From contig JABCPU010000157.1 of the NCBI GenBank assembly GCA_016800925.1, positions 1 through 64,000 of the forward strand: a stretch of 64,000 nt of DNA, given 5' to 3'. Below, piece by piece: positions 22,600 through 33,809 of this stretch. A model generated the notes under the pieces. That model ran no database searches and was not told the DNA's origin. It worked only from the letters and a program-made list of their open reading frames with translations. Both the position numbers and the translations under genes were made by a program. Within the stretch, counting starts at the first letter, position 1; every line of letters starts with the position of its first letter. Source of the DNA: Suillus spraguei. Taxonomy: Eukaryota; Basidiomycota; Agaricomycetes; Boletales; Suillaceae.

Positions 22600-22880
22600 C
22601 CTTCTATCATGCCAGAACAAGATGCTCAGATGCCTGGTACTTTCAGTATGGCCCGTCATGGGAGTACAGCGAGCACCACCTCCTATCGGGCACCATCAGT
22701 GCTCAATCCCGGTTTCTTCTGAACTGCATGATACAATGTTGGAGAGAGAGAGAATGTATATCAGCTATAGATTTTCGTCCCGAGTATCAGTGAGTGCCGC
22801 AGCATACCTATTCACTTGAACTAATGACTTGTCTTATATAACACAGCTATTGCACATCCAATTTGTTGTGTACGAGCATC
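22600..22880. repeat. Repeat R, left-arm copy
   Basis: Contains the block GAGCACCACCTCCTATCGGG, CACCATCAGTGCTCAATCCC and the GAGAGAGAGAATGTATATCA stretch. The same block is at 43,705-43,990 (mirror) and also in the spacer at 32,290-32,617, so it occurs more often than the palindrome alone explains. Confidence 0.8.
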
Positions 22881-23059
22881 CTACCAGGTAGCCAGCTGTT
22901 CATAAGACTGGTGGCTTTGCATAGCACACGCTAACATATATGCACATCCTGCTGGATCTCACAAGCAGATAAAGTGACTGCGGCAGCATTTGTGAAAGAT
23001 GGTGCGCATCAAAGCTATTACTTCTGACGCTCACGCCAATTATGATTCCCAGCATTCAA

Positions 23060-23540
23060 GGAACGAACAAATTTGCAACAGCGCGAGTCAGGAGAATGAT
23101 ATCGACAACTGACGATGATCACCGCACTCAAGAACTTTGTCAAAGACTTTGCAACACGCTATACCCAGCTTTTCAGGTTCCCCTCAATTGGTAACAGTCT
23201 GCATACTGGCCCCATGACCACCATGTCCAAAGCGGTAAAGTGCAACTGCAAGCTGGTCGGCAAGGGGAATTTGCTGGTTCTGGGAGTTGTTGTTGGTAAA
23301 CACAGAATCAGATGCAAGTTTGGTGAAGATTTGGCCAAAGGTATATGGGGATACTCGCAGACTCTCGCGAAATTTGTCAGGACGTCGTGGCTTTAGTATA
23401 TCTAGCACATGATACATTTGAGATGGGCCACGAGGAAGCTGATTGCGAGCCATCTGGTAGCGGTATATTGAAGGAAACCGGAGTGGCCTGTTAGCCAGGT
23501 CCCAACTTCCCTTGTCAGGAGAAGTAGGCAGCACGCACAC
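23060..23540 (-). pseudogene. PIF/Harbinger-type transposase, N-terminal fragment (left arm)
   Basis: Reads PSQMYHVLDILKPRRPDKFR, ESLRVSPYTFGQIFTKLASD, then ADQLAVALYRFGHGGHGASM ending QTVTN-stop, which resembles the helix-turn-helix leader of agaricomycete DDE4 (Harbinger-like) nucleases ahead of the catalytic domain. After QTVTN a stop occurs and no DDE residues follow. Its 5' side overlaps repeat D1. The mirror copy is at 43,045-43,525 on the plus strand. Confidence 0.6.
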
Positions 23541-23960
23541 GTCTGAATGACTTCAGTTCACGCGCCAACCTGGTAGGGAGGTGTCTGCACCACCAGAAAA
23601 ACAACATATCGCCCATTAGGAACCACAAGTTCACCATGATCTCAGTGAGAATCAGGCACAATGCCTCGCTGCAAAAAAAAATCAGACAAATGAATACATG
23701 GGCACAACCACTTTTCCTGCCCAGTCATGTCTGCCTGGAACACTGTCCCTTGACAGGAAATGGTCACATGGTGCGCAGATATATCTGGATGACTCTAGAG
23801 CACACGTCCCTTGTCAGGGGGGCGTCCATATTGCAACCACGCTCGGACATAGCATATCACAACGTGGTGGGTGGATGGAAGAAAAAGCTGAAGGTGGAGT
23901 AAGCAAATATAAACAAATCCTCAGGGCCAAATAAACCACTACACAACCACATAGGAAAAT
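23490..23960. repeat. Dispersed repeat D1, copy 2 (left arm)
   Basis: Same landmarks as copy 1 (TCATGTCTGCCTGGAACACT, GGGGGCGTCCATATTGCAAC, a GGATGGAAGAAAAAGCTGAA tail) in the plus orientation. It precedes the Harbinger-like fragment. Confidence 0.8.
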
Positions 23961-24535
23961 ACATTTTCCAACATGCTCGAAGACTGAAATAATTGCATTG
24001 TAGCGCCGTGGACACTGCAGTTCCTGACTCTGCGACCTTGCTACGGTTACCGACTTATCTTTAATACTCTGTGTCCTCAGTCATCTTGATTTTCACTTGC
24101 ATTTTGCATTCCATGTGCTGCTATGTCCGACCGCTATAAAATGTATCGCCGAGACTTTTGTAAAGACGGGCAAGCTGGTAGCTGTGAATGTTTTACTGAA
24201 CCCTCTAATCCTGATTGATGCCCCTTGCTGACGCACGACTTTAGCAAGCATTCTGACGCTCTGCATCCCACAAGAGATGCACATATTTACTGTCATTAAG
24301 TATGTGACATTGCAAACTTTGCCTTAGCCAAAAATGTCCACGCAGTCCATCATTCACAGCCATGTTCGTACTGTTAACTGGTGAGCCCCCTAATTTTAGC
24401 TTGTGCACGAAATACAATAACAAAGTCAATATTCTTTTGTGGGCTATGGTACTGGTAAATGATCCGATAGCAAGTACAAGACAAATAGTTCCTTTGCGGG
24501 TGAGTATATGGCATGATTTATATATTAAGACTTAT

Positions 24536-26378
24536 TCAGTATACTATCCCGCCTCTGTTTCTCAAATGCTGATGGAATATGATGGCTGACGACCAAAACA
24601 AGAAACCTCCTAGGATGACCACGGCGATTGTACATGGAACTGTGGTGATCAACGAATGACTTTGTGTGGTAAAAATTCCTGCAAGAAAGCCCAAAGTGGA
24701 TAAAGCCACGCTGGCGGTTTATTAATAAAGCCATCCGTACAGATTGTAACAAGTTGATGTTGATTACCTGGTGGTCCGAAATAAAGCAGGAGCACTGTAA
24801 ATGACCACAACCCTGGTACAATTGTCATTGAGATGCTGAGACTTCATGTAGTATCGAATCAGCATAGAGAGACAATCATGGTGGATCACACATACTGCAA
24901 AATCTAGAGACTTCATCTTTTCACCGAAGTGACGAGCCGTGACACCTGCGAATATGCAGTGGACGCTGAATACAAGTGAAAGGGAACACAGAGTCCTTGT
25001 TATGGCTTGAGATCCAATATCTGGAATAGCGAGTATACTAGCGTCTACCGCCATGATGACGCCCGCCTCGATGATGCAAGATGTCAACTTGGACGGCTTT
25101 CCCATATCAATATAGGAATATGCGCGTACCAGAGTGCTGTGTTTCACATTATCCTCGTTGAAACGGTCGACGAATTGGCTGATGTCCAGCGAGTTGACAA
25201 TTCCGTCCACATAGATATTGTCTATATGTTCCAAAACAAGTGCCGGTACTCCGAACATTGCAGCAGTCGCCAGTAAAAGAGGAAGGGTTCGCTTTCGCTT
25301 GGTGCCCTCTACAGAGTGAGACCTCATCAAACGAGCTTCCGGTAAACCGTAGTAGTTTAAAAATTGATGATGGCCTTATGTTATAAGTTAATGCAAAACA
25401 CTAGCTGCATTGGAGCAAAAGACACACGTAACATGCACCATATCCTTCCTAGGACTTCAGGATAAGTTCCGCTTATTTCAATGTATAAGTGGGCAATACA
25501 AACGTACCGCAAAATGCTACTCCTTGTTCCGTCATGAAATTATTAGATGAAGGATCACTCTCTACAAGATTTCGTTTGAACGTGAAGCACTAGTATATTT
25601 GAGTGACCTACCGAATCTGATAATACAGGATAATATTTTCTCTGCTTCCTCGTTGTTCCGAAACAACGAAGCTGCAGTCGATTGTTCTAAGGTCAGCCCC
25701 TCTGTAATGCATATTGAAATCAGTTCTGTAGTGTCTGCACTAGAATGTCGTACCTGCTAAAAACCATTCCAAGTGAGCTCGTAGCTCGCCCGCATCAGAA
25801 GGCCTCATTTCGTAATGACGCGGAAAGAAATCGACATGCTTCCTAATTTACATGCACATTAATGTCCAAATGCTGTTATACCATCTACCAATCACTATTA
25901 CCAAAATTGTGCTTCAAGTTCAAGACCTGCAAATTCAAGTCAGACCGCGCAGCGAGTTGGCAGGACTTTGGAACTTGCGTTTGTGGTTCCACTCCCGTGC
26001 AAATGCACACTCCTGAAAAAGCAGATGTGCGTCAAATGCATGAAACCAAGCAATGACATGCTGCTTTATGTCTGCACAGTAATATTCATAGCGATCGCCA
26101 TCCTGCCTGGCTATGGGTTCAACAACCAGAAACCACGTATCTTCCTGCAGTGTTCTGCGTGCCGCATCTATCCAATTATTTAGGTCACGCAATCGAAGGT
26201 GTGAGTATTCCTTTATGTTGGCTGCTGTATATGTTTTCTGTGCCATAGTGAGAGGGTGATGTGGACACAACCATATGTGACTTACTGTCTTTCTAGCAAA
26301 ATAGTACGTGATGCCTGCCGGGTGCACGATCTCCTCCCAATCGCCATACGTTTCGTTCCTGCTTATCATCAGCTTCAA
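24536..26378 (-). CDS. WW-domain multi-pass membrane protein (left-arm copy)
   Basis: Mirror of the right-arm gene at 40,207-42,049; see that entry for exons. The visible exons are all intact in this copy too, with a WW-like motif, an alpha-helical middle, five hydrophobic segments and a stop at 24,536-24,538. The mirror exons and all splice sites I checked are identical. The two copies should make the same protein if their promoters work, and transcripts running through both arms would be mutually complementary. Confidence 0.75.
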
Positions 26379-27382
26379 TGTGTTTCAATCGAGCAATTAG
26401 TCCCAGACCGAAATGCGTCGACTTGTTTCGACTGGATGCTATAATCAGGACCTAACAATGGATTACTGGGAAGAAGTATGTAAAGGAATGTGCTTAAGAG
26501 ATCAGTGGAAAAACCTTAACTGTATTACTGCTTTTGAATACCGCTGCCACTCAGACGGCCACGAAGGTATACTTCGACTTAGTAGATATTGATCAGAGTC
26601 TGTTTGGAGGCTCTGAACCATTTCTTTGTTTCAATATACACATGACATTTTCAGTGTTAGCAATTTCATGTCCAGATATATTCTCCGCACTACCGGAGTT
26701 TATATTATAACGGGGCGAGGCAGTACTATCCCTTCCACTGTAATCAGCACCCCAGAGAAGTTGGAACTTTCATAAAACTCACACTTCTAGCTACTTGAAC
26801 ACAAAATTCTTAGCATAGATACGATCTTTGCTCTAATACTTATCATAGTCAGCCTACAATCTGTACGCCCCAAATATTTTCTCTTCTGGGATGGTATAAC
26901 CTAACATTGCATATCGACATGTAAATCGGGCCAAGATGTGATGTGCAGGTTGCGAAATATGCAATTCTGACATATGCTACTTGCCAAGAAAAATACTACT
27001 CAGTTTTTATGGGGTGTTGTAAAAGCACGGTGGTTCGATTTTCAATTTTGTGTCTCAAATGCCGATTGATGACTGTATACATATCGTGGTCTATCACTGT
27101 GGGACACTCTGACACACCATACCTTCATGAATCCATCTTGTAACTTCCACGAGTGGAGCCCACACGATGCGCAGCAGTTCTTAAAAGTCAAGTGAACTAT
27201 CCAAGATATCGATGGAGAAAGGTCACTGGACAGTCACGCAAGGCATGCCTAATAGCTATAGCTGCCCACTATCTCTTGCCCCTGTCTGCGCTCAACAAAA
27301 AGTTGGCATTTACAGAAAGTGGCTTCCGTGCAACTATAATTAAACACAAGTGGGATACCGTTGTTGCTGTGGCATCAGATGA
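26379..27382. other. Unassigned arm sequence (left)
   Basis: About 1 kb upstream of the WW-domain gene. Part (26,520-26,730) resembles the decayed reading DLVDIDQSLFEGSEPISLFQ seen more openly at 51,317-51,565 on the minus strand, but in this arm the frame is interrupted. No gene is called. Confidence 0.4.
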
Positions 27383-27694
27383 TCATCCGAGGACCGACAT
27401 ACCTACATGATGAACCAGGAAGGTATTTGAAGGCGTACCTTTTCCTTTAACCTTATATAGTGATTTATCGTTCTCTGCAAGCATAGTCGCGAGGAATTCA
27501 AGGTAATTAGGTGCAGAGACATGAAACACAAATTCTTTGACCTTCATAGACTTCACCTCCTTGACTTTGGTTTTGCCATTGTTTTCTGTTGAGGTTCCTG
27601 TATATGTATCAAGATTTACAACAACAACAACAGTCTCAAATTGAGGTATTTCTGGCTCAGGGGGTATGGAAGGCAAAGTCATCACTGAAAGCAA
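27383..27694 (-). CDS. Unrecognised small fungal protein (left-arm copy)
   Basis: Mirror of 38,891-39,202, described there. The same open frame and the same ending. Confidence 0.45.
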   Translation of the reverse strand: MLSVMTLPSIPPEPEIPQFETVVVVVNLDTYTGTSTENNGKTKVKEVKSMKVKEFVFHVSAPNYLEFLATMLAENDKSLYKVKGKGTPSNTFLVHHVGMSVLG

Positions 27695-27984
27695 GTCTAC
27701 TGTCTACCTGAATGGTCCAGTGGTTACTGGGTTCGGATGTGTCCGAGATGCAAATTCAACTTTTGCGTTTCCGCATAATTATCGAAACAGCTGTAAAAAA
27801 AAGCACCTATGTGCATAAGGAAACCCGACCCCACATATTCAAATGTGCGAATTATTCCCCTTTCTGCAGTGTGTCAGTATTTGAATTGAACTGTGGCGTG
27901 AGAATATCACGTGATGTGAAGCTCATACATTTGTCTTCCGTGAATTTCCCTCTTTCCTCTTAACTATTACCTTTACTGGTGGTT

Positions 27985-28165
27985 TTCATGGGCATTCACT
28001 GTCGATGATGGTGTGGCCACTTCGCTCCTGGCTTCTGTTGCGGTTTCTCGCCTTTATGGGCGCTCACTGTCGATGATGGTGGTCACTTCACTCCTGGCTT
28101 CTGTTGTGGTTTCTCGCCTTTATGGGCGTTCACTGTCGGTGATGGTGGCCAACTTCACTTTTTGT
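27985..28165. repeat. ~63-bp tandem repeat (left arm)
   Basis: Two and a half copies of a unit with TCGATGATGGT, CTTCTGTTG(C/T)GGTTTCTCGC and CTTTATGGGCG(C/T)TCACTG. The mirror is at 38,420-38,600. No coding role is evident. Confidence 0.8.
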
Positions 28166-28536
28166 CGTCGCATTCTTAGAGTGCATTATAATACTGGACA
28201 ACTCACGCTACAAGAATGGTCCTTCTCTTGTCTGCTGTCCTGGTCCCAGTAGCCTCCCAAGAATCTAAGTTCTCTTTTGTGTCAGTGGGCCCTGCAGGAC
28301 TCTGGGCGGCTTTTGCTTGCCTTTGCCATTGCTGAATTCTGGCCAGCAGCAAGGCGTGTCTCCAGCAACTCCCTCATCGTGGTCATCGGCAGCCACACCA
28401 CTCGAATAACGCGCCGTTCGGCGATCGAATAACACCGGATTTCAGAGTCTGTACAGCTGATGCTGAACGAAAACAACAAACCATTGAAACCAACTCGTTT
28501 TCCACAGACAGTCGAAAACAGCGTCGACAACGAACT

Positions 28537-29310
28537 TTGAACGTCCTTAATGCCATTCTCATTGGATTCATGAACTTATCTATGTATGCTAAGTACTACC
28601 TGACAGGTAAATATACTTGTAATTATTATATAATTTTGCTTCAGACACACCAGCGGCACGGACTACTCAAGATGCCACAACGAACGCAAAGGCAAGTGCA
28701 AGTACAAAATTTAATTATGTTTACATTGCAGGTAAAGAAAAAAATTTGCCTGCGTCGCCAATGGAGGCTCGAAAGTCTTACAGGGCATGAGTTCAACAGC
28801 TCAGATGGTGTTCTCGAGAATGGAGACTCCTCCTTTTCAGACTTGAACTCCAATACTAGTATGTCCCTGAGTTCCGACTCGAGCTCCCCCACCACTGGGG
28901 GCTCCTTGTCTTCTACGTCCGAGTCAGACACCAATGAACCTTCAGACGACTCGTCTGTATACTCTTCGCTGCGGGAGCCTTCATTTTCAACACACATTCA
29001 AGCATATGATCATATTCCGATTGTTTCTTCAAGGACAATGATGAGGTTTGGTGTCGGGCAACTGTGAATGTGACCTTGTATCGTCGTAGGTGAGTTTCTT
29101 CGGTTTCAGTGTTTCTGAGATACATTTGAGTACTTGGGCCTTGAGGGTATCAAAAGATTTTCATCGTTCGAAAGCTTGATGATTGCAGGTTCTCCACTTC
29201 TCTTCGCTTTTGGTTTCTTCATTTCAGAGTAGGAAAACATTACGAGAGTATATGAGATTGAAACCATAAGTGGTAGAGGTACTGACAATGTCTTACGGGT
29301 CATCCTTCAG
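28537..29310 (-). CDS. Unrecognised spliced gene, acidic/serine-rich (left-arm copy)
   Basis: Mirror of 37,275-38,048, described under the right-arm copy. The plus strand also has a 176-codon frame here, but the minus strand has the more protein-like reading. Confidence 0.35.
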
Positions 29311-29584
29311 GTATTCAATAGCATTTTACCCTCCTTAGGCTTGAGAGGGGTGACCAGGCTTGTGCTTCGTAATTTACAGTGAGTCTACTAGTTCATCCAA
29401 GGTGGGTTCTACAATACAGTACACTTTCTCATAATGTATAGCGACGGGAGCTGCCTTTTCGCTATACAATATGAGAGATATACACTACCAAATAATTCCC
29501 TCGGCAGAGGGGTCAACCAAGATTGGGGGTGTCAATGCATAGTCCAGAAATCAATACATTCAGCGAGTACATCGAAACGGTATG

Positions 29585-30187
29585 TTACTTAGTATTCCAT
29601 AATTGATCCAATGTAGCCTGCTTTGCATTCTGCAATTGCTCGCGTCGTGGTGTTGCTCGGAATGCGCGAAGTTTATGAATAAGATCAAGTGAAGAATCAG
29701 CGCCAGCTCGCGCAATACACGCAACTTCGAGCTTTTCACACAGCGGAATCAATTCAGCAACACAGACCTTGGGTTGATCATCCTCGTCTTCATCATCTGA
29801 TTCTACTTCAACCAGCTCCCCGCTCCTAATTCCTTGCCGGCGCCGAATTTCTGCAACAATTGCGTCATCATCTTCATAAACATAAACAGTTACTTCCCCA
29901 ATGTTCTTCTCTTCTTGAGGGTCGAGAATCTCGTCAACAGACAGCGGTGTGCCAATGATCCGTCTTCGTGTTGTAAGCTCCTCTATGGACTTCATCAATT
30001 TATGTTCGAGAGTTTGGAGCTGAGGTGACTTGGTGAGAAGTGGAATTTTGATAGTGAGCCCAGTTCGTCGACATGCAACTGATGCAAGTTTCTCGACAGT
30101 TTCGGCCGCTTTGGCAGGTTTTAGACGTGACTGGCGTTTCTTAGGGCTGCGCACCATTGGGACTAGATTGACTATAAAATTTTCCAT
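29585..30187 (-). CDS. Pogo-like DDE transposase C-terminal domain (left-arm copy)
   Basis: Mirror of 36,401-37,003; see that entry. The 200-residue open frame is identical in both arms. Confidence 0.6.
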   Translation of the reverse strand: MENFIVNLVPMVRSPKKRQSRLKPAKAAETVEKLASVACRRTGLTIKIPLLTKSPQLQTLEHKLMKSIEELTTRRRIIGTPLSVDEILDPQEEKNIGEVTVYVYEDDDAIVAEIRRRQGIRSGELVEVESDDEDEDDQPKVCVAELIPLCEKLEVACIARAGADSSLDLIHKLRAFRATPRREQLQNAKQATLDQLWNTK

Positions 30188-30949
30188 CTTACTACATTGT
30201 TATGCATCAGTTTCTGGCAACTCCGCAGTAGTCCTACTCAGTACAAACCATATCTCATAGTGTATATCGGACCTCCGAAGGCTATACATTATACATTATA
30301 CAATTTTTAGGGCGTCTACCCGCATACCACGATGGGGGCTGCCAAAACTCGATACAAGATGAGATTTATACATTACTAACGTATGCATTATGAAAAAGTG
30401 TACTGTAATAGTTTCATCCTGAGGATTGTGCGGGTCCCTAACAGCCGCTGTGATCGAGTCGTCGTCAGAGTCCATAGAATCAGATGAAATCGAGTCGGGC
30501 ATATGAAGTTTCAAGATAGCTGTAGCTAGTATGCGTGATAGGACGCGTCATTTGCTCCTATGTATGTATGATTTATTTATTTATTCTTTCTCAAAAGGGC
30601 GTATACTGTTATCATTTATGCAAACGGCTATAAATCGTGGCAAAATTGTTGGGTATTTTGAGAATATCAGGCCTCAATCTGCATGATATCAGCCATTGGA
30701 GTCCATATTGGAAAATAACCAGAAACAACCAGTCAATGTAGCATGTAGTGACTTTTTCGTTTGAGTATAATTTGGTGCACTTCGAAACATTTAATCCAAT
30801 TGCAGTCGATGTAGTCACTCACCTCGCCAGTGGAAACATAGTTTTCCCTTGCACATGATATGTCGGTTACCTCATTGTGAGGATGAAACATGAGCGAAAT
30901 GGCCTTTGACTTTCTGGATACCTTCCCATTTGAATTCTGCACCTCATGT

Positions 30950-31045
30950 GGGTAACTCAATACTGTGGTTAGCTGTGGGTAACTTGATAGTGTGGTCAAC
31001 TGTGGTCGACGTGATACTGCGGTCTACTGCGGTTAACTGGATACT
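30950..31045. repeat. Degenerate TGTGGTTAACTG repeats (left arm)
   Basis: Four to five imperfect copies of a 22-24-bp unit such as GTGGTTAGCTGTGGGTAACT, about 200 bp upstream of the coiled-coil gene. The mirror is at 35,543-35,638. It could be a promoter-proximal minisatellite. Confidence 0.7.
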
Positions 31046-31247
31046 GTGAATAATCCATTGAATCGGAATCTTGGAGTGGTCCCGTCATCCGTTTGTAGAT
31101 TTAATGTAGATAATAGTGTGGTTAATTCGGCACCACTGTCCACAGTCCCTTCCTTTATAATCTCGTCCGTTTCCTTACGAATACCGTACTTTTTATTTCC
31201 ACTTTACTCATTCATCTTATCTGACGACTTTACAGTCCCATCTTATC

Positions 31248-31841
31248 ATGTCTGGTAAATACAACAAACGTCCCGCAGAGGAAGACCTGTTGGCTTCGAA
31301 CACGAGCAAACGCTCTAGGATTGCTTCAGGTGAAGGTTACAGGAAGGGCTCAGACGTGTGCCAGGTATTTACTTATCTAATTTCTCTTCCCATTGTCACA
31401 TCTAATGAAGTTGATTGTTAATAGGACGAGGACTTTCGCTCCATAAGTCCAGATTCAACTATCAGCTGGCAGGACCCACACGAGCTTTGGGAAACAGTCA
31501 ATCGCTTGAAGGCTGAAGTCAAAAAACTGTTGAAGGATCGTAAAAGGATGCTGCTCGAACATCAGAAAGAAGTGACAGGACATGAATTCCGTCTTGCATC
31601 CTTGGAATACGCAGCTCTGTGCGAGCGGGAACGCAGCGACGATTTGCAATCTGATGTCCAACATCAGAAAGTGAAGTTCAACAAGCAACAGAAATGTATC
31701 AAACGTCTTCAGGCGCGCAAGGAGAGAGATGGGAAGGATATTCACAGGCTAATGGACGTTGTACGTGAAAAGGACACGACGATCAACGACTTGTCAGATC
31801 GACTTGTTGAAGTCATTCAGAGCAATGCCAGTGATTTTTAA
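31248..31841 (+). CDS. Coiled-coil family protein CC1 (left arm)
   Basis: Two exons, 31,248-31,364 and 31,425-31,841, joined by a 60-bp GT-AG intron, give 177 residues. The N-terminus MSGKYNKRPAEEDLLASNTS is basic and has the family pattern M-S-x4-K-R-x-A-E. Exon 2 starts DEDFRSISPDSTISWQDP and then is a long heptad-rich coiled coil (RLKAEVKKLLKDRKRMLLEH through VREKDTTINDLSDRLVEVIQ). There is no signal peptide or membrane segment. Nuclear or scaffold function is inference from composition only. The ATG is supported by the homologous start in seven other copies. The last ten codons lie beyond the inner edge of the palindrome and differ from the mirror gene. Confidence 0.75.
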
Positions 31842-31879
31842 TTTTATACGTACATAGATTAGAATCTATCTCTTGCTTC

Positions 31880-32262
31880 CAGACTCACAAGGCCCACATG
31901 TGCTCCCGCTGCGAGGTATTCATGTACCCTTTTCCCGAGAACTCGGGGGACAATCACAGATATGGTTTTTGCGCCGATCAATCACTGGATCACCCATTGA
32001 AGCTCGCAAATACTTGACTAATCACCCCCTCACCATAATGCTAAACCTTTCCAATATTACTATTGAACCCGTTTTCTCAACTCCCAGTTTAATGGTGGTG
32101 ATGATAATGGCACATATCTCATCATCAGAGACATTTGCATGCCCACTGACGAAGGGCATGATTTATTTTTTGTATCTTACTCACCTTCTGGACATGATTT
32201 TGTTGGCACCTGGTGTTTCCAGAGTCGTAAGAGGTCTGGGACAATGAGACGAAGAGAGCGTT
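31880..32262 (+). other. Cysteine-containing coding-like segment downstream of CC1
   Basis: After a splice-acceptor-like CTTGCTTCCAG the frame reads QTHKAHMCSRCEVFMYPFPE then NSGDNHRYGFCADQ, a C-x2-C...H-x3-F-C pattern I associate with agaricomycete transposon-related proteins. Further on, GTYLIIRDICMPTDEGHDLF and FFVSYSPSGHDFVGTWCF also look coding. Shorter versions follow CC2 (minus, about 32,690-32,775: QTPKDHACSSCKTIIYPCP) and CC3 (minus, about 34,655-34,700: QTRQAHACSRCKKKYL). I cannot find the donor that would join it to the coiled-coil exon. Confidence 0.4.
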
Positions 32263-32289
32263 GGATTTAATCGAGATTCTGCTCCTTCG

Positions 32290-32617
32290 GACCTGGTAGG
32301 ATGCTCGTACACAACAAATTGGATGTGCAATAGCTATGTTATATAAGACAAGTCATTAGTTCAAGTGAATAGGTATGCTGCGGCACTCACTGATACTCGG
32401 GACGAAAATCTATAGATGATATACATTCTTTCTCTCTCTCCAACATTGTATCATGTAGTTCAGAAGAAACCAGGATTGAGCACTGATGGTGCCCGATAGG
32501 AGGTGGTGCTCGCTGTACTCCCACGACGGGCCATACCGAAAGTACCAGCGAGCGCCACCTCCACAGCGAGCACCACCTCCTATCGGGCACCATCAGTGCT
32601 CAATCCCGGTTTCTTCT
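32290..32617. repeat. Repeat R, spacer copy, ending in a 55-bp hairpin
   Basis: 32,290-32,540 matches right-arm 43,690-43,950 in the same orientation. Then 32,563-32,617 is the reverse complement of 32,462-32,516 with one mismatch seen, leaving a 46-bp loop. The loop contains two related CAGCGAGC(G/A)CCACCTCC blocks. Confidence 0.85.
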
Positions 32618-32826
32618 TATAAAAGTCGACGAGAGGGCAGGGCATTCACTAGATGGCTGAAGGAAGACTTTTTCGTATATTTGCTTCACCTTTTCAAGGA
32701 AAGAGCGTGGGTGGTGGACAAGGGTAGATGATTGTCTTGCAGCTGGAGCACGCATGATCCTTGGGAGTCTGAAAGCAATAGATAGGCCATTCTAATGGAT
32801 ATGTAACATACTATACATGTAGGAAG

Positions 32827-33429
32827 TTAAGAACCACTGGCAGTTCTCTGAATGACCTCATCAATTTGATCCGACAAGTCGTTGATCGCCATGTTCTTTT
32901 CAGACACAATCTCCAATAGCGTCGTGATATCCTTCCAATCTCTCTTTTTTCCTGCCCGGAGATGTTTGATATACGTCTGTTCGACATCGAGGTTCGCCTG
33001 CTGATATTCAAACTCAGCTTGCAGATCGTCCCTGCGTGTTCTCTCGCGCAGAGCAGCGTCTTCCAGGGATGAAAAACGGGATTTATAACTTTCCACTTCT
33101 TCCCGATGTTTGATCTGCATCCTTTCACGATCATTTAACAGATTTTGGACTTCAGCCTCTAAGCGATGGACTGTTTGCCGAAGCTCATATTGGTCTTGCC
33201 AGCTGATAGTTAAATCTGGACTTATGTAGCGAAAGTCATCAGAGTCCTGGTCCTATTTATAATCAACTTCATTAGATCTGGAACGGTGAAGGAAAATAGG
33301 ATAAGTGAATACCTGGTACGCGTGTGAGCTCTTCCGGTAGCTCTCATTCGAAGTGGTCCTGTAGCGCTTGTTTGCGTTCGAAGTGAAAAGGTCTTCTTCC
33401 GCAAGACGTTTTTCTTGTTGTTGAGACAT
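32827..33429 (-). CDS. Coiled-coil family protein CC2 (spacer)
   Basis: Two exons, 33,429-33,313 and 33,252-32,827, with a 60-bp GT-AG intron at the same position as CC1, give 180 residues. It starts MSQQQEKRLAEEDLFTSNAN; exon 2 begins DQDSDDFRYISPDLTISWQD and continues as a coiled coil (RLEAEVQNLLNDRERMQIKH to MAINDLSDQIDEVIQ). It is a clear paralogue of CC1/CC3 with many substitutions but no break, which suggests purifying selection. Its 3' flank (ATATGTAACATACTATACAT) and the stretch before the start are also related to those of CC1/CC3. Confidence 0.78.
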
Positions 33430-33524
33430 TGTGAGATGTGGCTGATGTCGTCAGGTAAGATGAATGAGTAGTGGGGAAATACAAAGTACGGTAATCATAA
33501 GGAAACGCACAAGATTATAAAGGA

Positions 33525-33800
33525 AAGGACAGTGGACAGCGGACACAGTGGATAGTGGATATTGGACAGTGGAAAGTGGACAATGGACAAGTGGGCAGTG
33601 GTGCTGAATTCACCATCATATTATCCACATTAAATCCACAAACAGATGACGAGCACAAAGTTGTAAAAGCAAGGGACTGTAGTGCCGAATCAGCTACAAT
33701 ATCGTCCACATGCTATCTATAAACGGATGTCAACCACAAGGTTATAAAAGAAAGGGACACTGGTGCTGGATCACCTATGATATTATCCACATTCAATCTA
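33525..33800. promoter_or_regulatory. Repeated upstream module of the CC1-CC3 subgroup
   Basis: A CAGTGGACA-type microsatellite (33,525-33,600), then three degenerate copies of a block with TTATCCACATTAAATCCACA and ACAGATGACGAGCACAAAG plus a GTTATAAAAG TATA-like element, about 100-350 bp before the CC2 start. CC1/CC3 have one such block (31,090-31,160 and mirror). The role as promoter is inference from position and conservation. Confidence 0.5.
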
Positions 33801-33809
33801 CAGACAGAT

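Larger units (their letters stand above)
22235..31811 (+). repeat. Left arm of giant inverted repeat (9,577 bp)
   Basis: Every open frame from 22,381 to 31,806 has an identical or near-identical mirror partner in 34,777-44,350 on the other strand. Coordinate sums are constant: 66,585 for everything outside about 29,300 and 66,588 inside about 29,585. The three-base change comes from three single-base run-length differences between about 29,330 and 29,520. Two substitutions noticed by eye lie near 22,421 and 22,658. The outer end is 22,235 and the inner end 31,811; beyond both, matching stops or drops abruptly. Confidence 0.95.

Noticed and set aside
31873..32247. 124-codon frame in the spacer
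   Set aside because: It overlaps a different frame with the conserved Cys/His reading; hydrophobic composition only, no family.
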